Source: an uncultured Oxalobacteraceae bacterium
GTDB lineage: Bacteria; Pseudomonadota; Gammaproteobacteria; Burkholderiales; Burkholderiaceae
Length of the DNA: 19,899 bases
Assembly: GCA_946479255.1 (NCBI GenBank)
Contig: CAMLFK010000069.1
Coordinates: 1-19,899, forward strand
Direction of reading: 5' to 3'
In this document: one piece after another, positions 14,178 to 19,899 of the stretch
Layout of the letters: each line of letters starts with the position of its first letter
Position numbering within the stretch: position 1 is the stretch's first letter
The notes under the pieces: model-generated
Told to the model about the DNA's origin: nothing
What the model saw: the letters and a program-made list of their open reading frames with translations, nothing else
Database searches by the model: none
Program-made: the position numbers and the translations under genes

Positions 14178-14980
14178 GGGCTTGGTGGTGCAGCGGCCGG
14201 CGCGTCGTCGTCCGGCTGATGTTCACGCTTTTGCATTGCCTCACCCAGCATCACCAGCACCGGGCCATGGGATGGTCCCAGTCCATGGGCGAGGGTGTCG
14301 AGCGTGAGGCGGACGATACGCTGGTCCGCACGGCTACAGTTTTCAATGACGAGCACCGCGGTATCCGGCCGGCGGCCCTGGTCGAGCATGCGCTGGGCCG
14401 TGATGCTGGCTTCGCGTCCGCCCATGTACTGCACCAGGGTGTCGGTGGTGGGAATGGCGACATGATCTTCATGTTCCGGCGCGGTGCTCGACGTAAAAAA
14501 CGCCACGCTGCGCGCCACGCCACGCTTGGTCAGCGGCTGCTTGCTGGCCGCGGCCGCAGCCAGTGCCGTGGTAATACCGGGCACGATTTCCGTCTCGATG
14601 CCGAGTGCTTCGAGCGCGCGCAGCTCTTCGTCGGCACGCCCGAACAGCATCGGATCGCCACCCTTGAGCCGCACCACAAGGGCATGGCGGCGGGCCGCGG
14701 CTATCAGTTGCTCGTTGATGTGAGTCTGGGCGGTGGAACGCTGGCCGGCGCGCTTGCCCACCGAGATCAGCTCCGCCTTTGGGCAAAGCTGCAGCATCTC
14801 GGTCGTGACCAAGGCGTCATACAGCACCGCGTCGGCCGCCGCAAGGATGCGGGCGCCGCGCAGGGTCATGAGATCCTGCGCGCCGGGGCCGGCACCGATC
14901 AGGAAAACTTTGCCAAATTTTTCCTTGTCAAAGGTTTCCCGACCGAACTCTTTCTGTTCACCCAAGGCAGCGACGCTCAT
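14174..14980 (-). CDS. cobA: Uroporphyrinogen-III C-methyltransferase (SUMT)
   Basis: The 268-residue enzyme transfers two methyl groups from S-adenosylmethionine to uroporphyrinogen III, giving precorrin-2, the shared precursor of siroheme and cobalamin. Visible motifs are the SAM-binding GAGPG (29-33) with DLMTLRGARIL, the second signature RLKGGDPMLFGRADEEL (104-120), VPGITTALAAAA and PLTKRGVARSV. An N-terminal extension of about 22 residues precedes the core. It is a stand-alone SUMT, without the fused precorrin-2 dehydrogenase/ferrochelatase domain of enteric CysG. It is last in the sulfate assimilation operon, eight bases after cysN, with AAGG six bases before its ATG, so its likely job is siroheme supply for CysI. 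The Ala/Pro-rich C-terminal tail is unremarkable. Confidence 0.95.
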   Translation of the reverse strand: MSVAALGEQKEFGRETFDKEKFGKVFLIGAGPGAQDLMTLRGARILAAADAVLYDALVTTEMLQLCPKAELISVGKRAGQRSTAQTHINEQLIAAARRHALVVRLKGGDPMLFGRADEELRALEALGIETEIVPGITTALAAAAASKQPLTKRGVARSVAFFTSSTAPEHEDHVAIPTTDTLVQYMGGREASITAQRMLDQGRRPDTAVLVIENCSRADQRIVRLTLDTLAHGLGPSHGPVLVMLGEAMQKREHQPDDDAPAAAPPSP

Positions 14981-14988
14981 GCAGGACC

Positions 14989-16326
14989 TTATTCGCCCAG
15001 GCGGATCATGCCCGCGGCAACCGTCTGGTGCGTCACTTCATCGATCAGGATGAAGGCGCCGGTGGCGCGGATGTCGGCATAGGCGTCGGCCGCCAGCGGC
15101 TGCTGCACCGTCAGCGAGATGCGGGCGATGTCGTTGAGCTTCAAGCCCGTGCCTGGCTGGCGCTGCTGGGTGTTAATGTCCAGCAGGGAGTCGATCGCGC
15201 TGATCTTGGCGCCGGTCTGGCGGGTGCCATGCTTGATCCAGTACTTGCGGCGCACGTCCAGCGGCTCGTCGGACATCCAGCACACGTCGGCGCTGAACTG
15301 CTTGAGCTGGGTGGCCGGCTGGGCCGCATTGGCCAGCAGGTCGCCGCGCGAAATGTCCAGGTACTCGTTGAGCAGGATCGTGACCGACTGGCCCACCACG
15401 GCCGACTGGTGCGAGCCTTCCAGGGTGACGATGTCCTTGACGGTAGCGCTCTGGCCGGATGGCTGCACCACCAGCTGGTCGCCCACGCTGACCTTGCCGG
15501 CTTCGATACGGCCCATGTAGCCGCGGAAGTCCTTGGCTTCGTGGCCGTTGTGGCGTGCCACCAGCTGGACCGGGAAGCGGAACGGCGCCTCGTGCGATTC
15601 GTCGTAGACCGACAGGCCTTCGAGCAGCTCGATCAGGGTCGGGCCCTTGTACCAGTCCATCTTCTCGCTGGCTTCAACCACGTTGTCGCCGGTCAGGGCC
15701 GACAGCGGAATCGGGGTGATGTCTTTTAAGCCCAGGGTGGCGGCGAATTCGCCGTAAGCCTTGACGATGCGGTCGTAGATGTCCTGGTTGAAGTCGATCA
15801 GGTCCATCTTGTTGACCGCGACCACCACGTGCTCGATCTGCAGCAGATGGGCGATGGTCGAGTGGCGCTTGGTCTGGATCAGCAAGTCCACGCCGCCGTC
15901 TTCGCGCAGCTTGACCTTGGAGACGTCGATCAGGATGATGACGGCGTCGGCGGTCGAGGCGCCGGTGACCATATTGCGGGTGTACTGCTCATGGCCCGGG
16001 GTGTCGGCGATGATGAACTTGCGCTTGGGCGTGGCGAAGTAGCGGTAAGCCACATCGATGGTGATGCCTTGCTCGCGCTCGGCTTCGAGGCCGTCGGTCA
16101 GCAGCGACAGGTCGACCGTGTCGCCCACGGTGCGCTTGTGCTTGGAGCGCGACATGGCGTCCAGCTGGTCGGCGAAAATGCCCTTGCTGTCGAACAGCAG
16201 GCGGCCGATCAGGGTGCTCTTGCCGTCATCGACCGAGCCGGCGGTAATGAAGCGCAGCAGGCCAGCGTCCGAACGCTCGGTAATTGGTTTGTCAGTCATG
16301 GCGGGTTTCTCGATCACGGCTTTCAT
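14989..16326 (-). CDS. cysN: Sulfate adenylyltransferase large (GTPase) subunit CysN
   Basis: The 445-residue subunit is an EF-Tu-like GTPase which drives the formation of adenylyl sulfate (APS) by CysD. GTP-binding motifs are the P-loop GSVDDGKS (30-37), DTPGH (108-112) and NKMD (172-175); beta-barrel domains follow from about 240. The length is close to stand-alone CysN; there is no C-terminal APS kinase domain as in CysNC. The ATG at 16326 lies two bases after the cysD stop. A second ATG, nine codons inside (16299), gives MTDKPITERSDAGLL and is a reasonable alternative start. CysD and CysN form a heterodimer or larger complex in the cytoplasm, and the tight gene junction suggests coupled synthesis. 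Confidence 0.96.
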   Translation of the reverse strand: MKAVIEKPAMTDKPITERSDAGLLRFITAGSVDDGKSTLIGRLLFDSKGIFADQLDAMSRSKHKRTVGDTVDLSLLTDGLEAEREQGITIDVAYRYFATPKRKFIIADTPGHEQYTRNMVTGASTADAVIILIDVSKVKLREDGGVDLLIQTKRHSTIAHLLQIEHVVVAVNKMDLIDFNQDIYDRIVKAYGEFAATLGLKDITPIPLSALTGDNVVEASEKMDWYKGPTLIELLEGLSVYDESHEAPFRFPVQLVARHNGHEAKDFRGYMGRIEAGKVSVGDQLVVQPSGQSATVKDIVTLEGSHQSAVVGQSVTILLNEYLDISRGDLLANAAQPATQLKQFSADVCWMSDEPLDVRRKYWIKHGTRQTGAKISAIDSLLDINTQQRQPGTGLKLNDIARISLTVQQPLAADAYADIRATGAFILIDEVTHQTVAAGMIRLGE

Positions 16327-16328
16327 TC

Positions 16329-17267
16329 TTAAAAGTATCCTGCTTTTTTACGTTTTTCCATCGACGCTTCGGAGGTCTGGTCGTCCATCCGGGTGGCGCC
16401 GCGTTCGGTGATCTGGGTGACTGCGGTTTCGGCGATGATGGCCTCGACGGTGGCGGCATCCGAGCTCACCGGGCAGGTGCACGAAATGTCGCCCACGGTA
16501 CGGAAACGCACCACTTGTTTTTCGACGGTTTCGCCTTCGCGCGCCGGGGTCAGCGGAGTCAGCGGCACCAGCAGGCCATTGCGTGGAATCACTTCACGCT
16601 CGTGCGCAAAGTAGATCGGCGGCAGTTCCAGCTTTTCGCGGGCGATGTACTGCCACACGTCCAGTTCGGTCCAGTTGGAGATCGGGAACACGCGCATGTT
16701 CTCGCCCGGGTGCACGCGGGTGTTGTACAGGTCCCAGAGTTCAGGACGCTGGGCTTTCGGGTCCCACTGGCCGAATTCGTCGCGGAAGGAGAATATACGC
16801 TCCTTGGCGCGGGCTTTCTCTTCGTCGCGGCGGGCGCCGCCGATGCAGGCGTCGAACTTATATTCGGCGATGGTCTCTAACAGCGTGACTGCCTGGGCGG
16901 CGTTGCGTGAATCGGTCAGCGGGTTGCGCAGGCGCACGGTGCCGCGCTTGATCGAATCTTCGACCGAGCCGACGATCAGGCGCTCGCCCAGTTCGGCCGC
17001 GCGGGCGTCGCGGAAGGTGATCACTTCGTCAAAGTTGTGGCCGGTGTCGATGTGCACCAGCGGGAAAGGGAATTTACCGGGGCGGAAAGCCTTTTCGGCC
17101 AAACGCAGCAGCACGACCGAGTCCTTGCCGCCCGAGAACAGCAGGGCAGGGTTGGCGCATTCGGCGGCAACTTCGCGCATGATGTGAATCGCTTCCGATT
17201 CCAGTGCGTCGAGGTGGCGCGCGTTCACGTCGGTCAGTACGCGCGGGGAGTCATTCAGATTAGTCAT
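16329..17267 (-). CDS. cysD: Sulfate adenylyltransferase small (catalytic) subunit CysD
   Basis: The 312-residue subunit catalyses ATP + sulfate to APS + pyrophosphate, powered by CysN GTP hydrolysis. It belongs to the PAPS-reductase-like, PP-loop ATP pyrophosphatase superfamily; the PP-loop SGGKDS is at residues 45-50. Other family segments are HIDTGHNFDEVI, GGARRDEEKARAKERIFSFRD and the conserved C-terminal tail EKRKKAGYF. The length matches the family norm of about 300. The ATG at 17267 is the canonical start, but the ribosome binding site is weak. It lies 32 bases after cysH and two bases before cysN in the same operon. Confidence 0.97.
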   Translation of the reverse strand: MTNLNDSPRVLTDVNARHLDALESEAIHIMREVAAECANPALLFSGGKDSVVLLRLAEKAFRPGKFPFPLVHIDTGHNFDEVITFRDARAAELGERLIVGSVEDSIKRGTVRLRNPLTDSRNAAQAVTLLETIAEYKFDACIGGARRDEEKARAKERIFSFRDEFGQWDPKAQRPELWDLYNTRVHPGENMRVFPISNWTELDVWQYIAREKLELPPIYFAHEREVIPRNGLLVPLTPLTPAREGETVEKQVVRFRTVGDISCTCPVSSDAATVEAIIAETAVTQITERGATRMDDQTSEASMEKRKKAGYF

Positions 17268-17299
17268 GGCAGGGCCTAGTTTCTTGTTGTGGCGGTCGC

Positions 17300-18046
17300 T
17301 CAGGCGGCCACGGATTTAATGCGGATCAGTTTTCCATCGACCATGTGCAGGCCGCATTCCTTGGAGTCGGGGTTTTCCCACCACCAGCGGCCGGCACGCA
17401 GGTCTTCGCCCGGCTGGACCGCACGGGTGCAAGGAGCGCAGCCGATCGACGGGTAGCCCTGGTCGTGCAAGGCGTTGTACGGCACATCGTTGGCGCGGAT
17501 GTAGTCCCACACGTCTGCTTCAAGCCAGTCCGCCAGCGGATTGAACTTCGTCATGCCGTGGGCCGGATCGTCTTCCTCGATCGCCAGTTCGGCACGGGTG
17601 GTGGACTGGGCGCGGCGCTGGCCGGTGACCCAGGCTTTCTTGCCCGCCAGCGCGCGGCCGAGCGGCTCGACCTTCCGGATGCGGCAGCACTCGCGGCGCA
17701 TCTCGATGCTGTTATAAAACGCATTGATGCCGTTGGCGGCCACGTATGCATCCACTGCCTCGGCCTGTGGCTTGAACAGGGCGATCTCGTAGCCGTATTT
17801 GGCTTTGACGTCGTCCAGCACCGCCAGGGTTTCCGGATGCAGGCGCCCGGTTTCGAGCGAGAAAATCCCGATCGGCAAGCCGGCTTTCAGGATCATGTCG
17901 GTGATGACCATGTCCTCGGCAGCCAGGCTGCTGGCGAACACCGCCGGCGAAAAATCGCGGGCGATGCGTGCCAACGTTTCCTGCGTGCTTGCAACAAGAT
18001 GAAGCGATTGGCCGTGATCGTCCAAATGCGGGGTAATGTCGTTCAT
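17300..18046 (-). CDS. cysH: Adenylyl-sulfate (APS) reductase, CysH family
   Basis: The 248-residue cytoplasmic enzyme reduces activated sulfate to sulfite with thioredoxin. It has the cysteine pattern of the iron-sulfur APS reductases: Cys120-Cys121 in RECCRIRKVEPL, Cys203 and Cys206 in IGCAPCTR, which together ligate a 4Fe-4S cluster, and the catalytic Cys231 in ECGLH. E. coli-type PAPS reductases lack the four cluster cysteines, so APS is the expected substrate. This fits the absence of a cysC (APS kinase) gene or domain in this operon. The ATG at 18046 is chosen over an in-frame TTG at 18055; AGGA lies about 10 bases before it. It follows the DUF934 gene by 29 bases. Confidence 0.95.
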   Translation of the reverse strand: MNDITPHLDDHGQSLHLVASTQETLARIARDFSPAVFASSLAAEDMVITDMILKAGLPIGIFSLETGRLHPETLAVLDDVKAKYGYEIALFKPQAEAVDAYVAANGINAFYNSIEMRRECCRIRKVEPLGRALAGKKAWVTGQRRAQSTTRAELAIEEDDPAHGMTKFNPLADWLEADVWDYIRANDVPYNALHDQGYPSIGCAPCTRAVQPGEDLRAGRWWWENPDSKECGLHMVDGKLIRIKSVAA

Positions 18047-18075
18047 ACGGTTCAATCCTGTATTGGTCGAAGGAC

Positions 18076-18633
18076 TCAGATGCCGTAGCCGACGTCGGCC
18101 GTATCGGCGCGCACATCACGTTCGTGACGGCGGAACAGCGGCTGTTTCTGGTCGACCGAGGTCTGGTACACCTCGGAAAACACGGTCAGGCCTTTCAAGG
18201 CGTCGACGATGCTGCGGTCGGCGCGGGTGGCATAGGCGTCGAAACCCACGCGCTTCATGGCGAACAGCTGGTCGCGCAGCACGTCGCCGATGGCGCGCAG
18301 TTCGCCGGTGTAGTTCAGGCGCATGCGCAGGTTGTAGGCGATCGAATAGCCGCGGCCATCGGTAAATTTGGGGAAGTCGACGGCCACCACGGCGAACTTG
18401 TCCAGCTCGCCCTTGAGCACTTCAGGACGCTCGTCCGAGGCGATCCACACGCCGATGGCGGCGCGGCGCGACAGGCTTTCTTTCTGCGCGGTCCAGACCG
18501 ACAGCGGGACGATGATCTTGCCATCAGGGACTTCAACGTGGTCGGCCGTCTGACCCTCGTCGAGACGCAATACGCTCCAGTCGTCCGAGACGATCTCAAG
18601 CCCTTTGATGATCTGGTTGTTCTTCTCAAGCAT
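18076..18633 (-). CDS. DUF934 protein of the sulfite reductase operon
   Basis: The 185-residue cytoplasmic protein matches DUF934 as I know it, a family found next to cysI in many alpha-, beta- and gammaproteobacteria and often described only as probably involved in sulfite reduction. Recognisable parts are the central VVAVDFPKFTDGRGYSIAYNLR and GELRAIGDVLRDQLFAMKRVGFDAY. No cofactor motif or membrane segment is visible. The true start is the ATG at 18633, which overlaps the last eight bases of cysI; an open frame continues upstream inside cysI but is a shadow. GGAGAA lies about nine bases before the ATG. A role as assembly or electron-transfer partner of CysI is inferred from position only. 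Confidence 0.92.
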   Translation of the reverse strand: MLEKNNQIIKGLEIVSDDWSVLRLDEGQTADHVEVPDGKIIVPLSVWTAQKESLSRRAAIGVWIASDERPEVLKGELDKFAVVAVDFPKFTDGRGYSIAYNLRMRLNYTGELRAIGDVLRDQLFAMKRVGFDAYATRADRSIVDALKGLTVFSEVYQTSVDQKQPLFRRHERDVRADTADVGYGI

Positions 18634-19899
18634 AGTGGTCTTCTCCAACCAGTGCGCCCGCCTTGATCGGCGTGGCATAAACATGTTCCTTGAACGGTGC
18701 GATGCCCAGGCGCTGGGCCGTATCGACAAACCGTTCTTCTTCAAAGCGCTCGCGCACATAGACTTGCAGCAGGCGGTCGATGACTTCCGGCATTTGCAGC
18801 GCGGAGAACGACGGGCCGATGATCTTGCCGATGGCCGGGCTGTTGCCCTGCGCGCCGCCGATCGAGACCTGGTACCACTCGCTGCCATCCTTGTCCACGC
18901 CCAGCACGCCGATGTTGCCGACGTGGTGGTGGCCGCAGGCGTTGATGCAGCCCGAGATGTTCAGTTCGATGTCGCCGATATCGTGCTGGAAGTCGAGGTT
19001 GTCGAAACGCTCGGCAATGGCCGCCGCGATCGGGATCGACTTGGCGTTGGCCAGCGAGCAGAAGTCGCCGCCAGGGCAGCAAATCATGTCGGTCAGTAAG
19101 CCGATGTTCGGGGTGGCCATGGCGTGCGACTTGGCGTCCTGCCAGACTGCGAACAGTTCGCTTTGCTTGACGTCGGCCAGCACCAGGTTTTGCTCGTGCG
19201 TCACGCGCAGTTCGCCGAAGCTGTAGCGGTCGGCCATCTCGGCCACGTAATCGATCTGCTCGGCGGTGGCGTCGCCCGGCGGCACGCCGGTTTTCTTCAG
19301 CGACAACAGCACGGCGGCATAGCCCGGCACCTTGTGCGGCTTGACGTTACGCAGCAGCCAGTTGGCGAAAGCTTTATTGTCTTCGTGGCCGGCGCGCGGG
19401 TCGATGTTTTCCAGCGTTTCGTAGGCCGGCGGGGTGAAGTAGGCGGCCACGCGCGCCATTTCTTCTTCCGTCAAGGTCGATGGGCCGTCTTTCAGGTCCT
19501 GCCACTCTTCTTCCACCTGGCGGGTGAACTCTTCCAGGCCGACAGCCTTGAGCAGAATCTTGATACGCGCCTTGTACTTGTTGTCGCGACGGCCGTACTG
19601 GTTGTACACGCGCATGATCGCTTCGGTGTAGGTCAGCATGTGCTGCCACGGCAGGAACTCGCGCACCACGCTGCCCAGGATCGGGGTACGGCCCATGCCG
19701 CCGCCGACCATGACCTGGAAGCCGATTTCGCCGGCTTCGTTGTACACCACGGTCATGCCGATGTCGTGCACGGCGATGGCGGCGCGGTCTTCCTTGGCGC
19801 CATTGATGGCGACCTTGAACTTGCGCGGCAGGTGAGAGAATTCTGGGTGGAAGGTGCTCCACTGGCGCAGCACTTCCGCGTACGGGCGCGGATCGATGA
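18626..19899 (-). CDS. cysI: Sulfite reductase hemoprotein (CysI family), 3' part
   Basis: The frame is open to the window edge, so the N-terminal part is missing; 423 residues are visible of roughly 550. The enzyme carries out the six-electron reduction of sulfite to sulfide using siroheme bridged to a 4Fe-4S cluster. The four cluster cysteines are present in MICCPGGDFC (two of them) and NISGCINAC (the other two), the second followed by GHHHVGNIGVLG. VMVGGGMGRTP and the RVYNQYGRRDNKYKARIK region are also typical. The first internal GTG at 19873 is not the start, since IDPRPYAEV continues the family sequence upstream of it. The closely related nitrite reductases share these motifs; the cysD/cysN/cysH context makes sulfite the likely substrate. 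It is first in the visible part of the operon, and any promoter lies outside the window. Confidence 0.95.
   Translation of the reverse strand, partial: IDPRPYAEVLRQWSTFHPEFSHLPRKFKVAINGAKEDRAAIAVHDIGMTVVYNEAGEIGFQVMVGGGMGRTPILGSVVREFLPWQHMLTYTEAIMRVYNQYGRRDNKYKARIKILLKAVGLEEFTRQVEEEWQDLKDGPSTLTEEEMARVAAYFTPPAYETLENIDPRAGHEDNKAFANWLLRNVKPHKVPGYAAVLLSLKKTGVPPGDATAEQIDYVAEMADRYSFGELRVTHEQNLVLADVKQSELFAVWQDAKSHAMATPNIGLLTDMICCPGGDFCSLANAKSIPIAAAIAERFDNLDFQHDIGDIELNISGCINACGHHHVGNIGVLGVDKDGSEWYQVSIGGAQGNSPAIGKIIGPSFSALQMPEVIDRLLQVYVRERFEEERFVDTAQRLGIAPFKEHVYATPIKAGALVGEDHYA

Noticed and set aside
1..19899. CRISPR array, insertion sequence or prophage
   Set aside because: No regularly spaced direct repeats, transposase, integrase or phage structural genes were seen; the window is core metabolism and envelope genes.

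Overview
The window reads as chromosomal DNA of a GC-rich betaproteobacterium, most likely Burkholderiales, family Oxalobacteraceae (Massilia/Duganella-like). This is inferred from gene content and order: acnD-prpF; pepA divergent from lptF-lptG; and a cysI-DUF934-cysH-cysD-cysN-cobA sulfate assimilation operon without cysC. No sequence search could be run. Almost all of the window is ordinary core chromosome. I see no insertion sequence, prophage, CRISPR array, tRNA or rRNA.

Layout. Positions 1-2028 hold the 3' part of acnD and all of prpF, the AcnD/PrpF branch of the methylcitrate cycle for propionate. Positions 2189-4708 encode a cytoplasmic PAS-PAS-GGDEF-EAL cyclic-di-GMP enzyme, which meets the exonuclease III gene (4705-5478, minus strand) tail to tail. 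After an AT-rich spacer, four small plus-strand genes follow (5837-7480): an unnamed protein with a Trp-rich N-terminal module, a DUF1653 protein, periplasmic CreA, and a small lipoprotein. They end at a bidirectional terminator facing pepA (7606-9102, minus). Divergent from pepA runs lptF-lptG-sirB (9159-11868): two permease subunits of the LPS exporter, with a sirohydrochlorin chelatase gene tightly coupled to the end.

Positions 11860-12879 (minus) encode a LacI-family repressor. Beside it is a gene-poor stretch of about 880 bases (12880-13763). This stretch carries two perfect operator-like palindromes that share one consensus, a third LacI-type site overlapping a possible -10 element, and a strong rho-independent terminator with no convincing ORF before it. 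It is the least explained part of the window. A small helical protein of unknown function follows (13764-14177).

Positions 14174-19899 (minus) are the assimilatory sulfate reduction operon. CysDN makes APS, CysH (with the cysteine pattern of an APS reductase) gives sulfite, and CysI reduces sulfite to sulfide using siroheme and a 4Fe-4S cluster. CobA makes precorrin-2 for that siroheme. SirB, about 2.3 kb from cobA at the end of the lpt operon, could insert the iron. The intermediate precorrin-2 dehydrogenase is not in the window.

I do not see a clearly new biological system. The best candidates for a closer look are the LacI operator array without a target gene and its terminator-ended non-coding stretch, the Trp-module/DUF1653 gene pair, and the repeated overlap of convergent stop codons.
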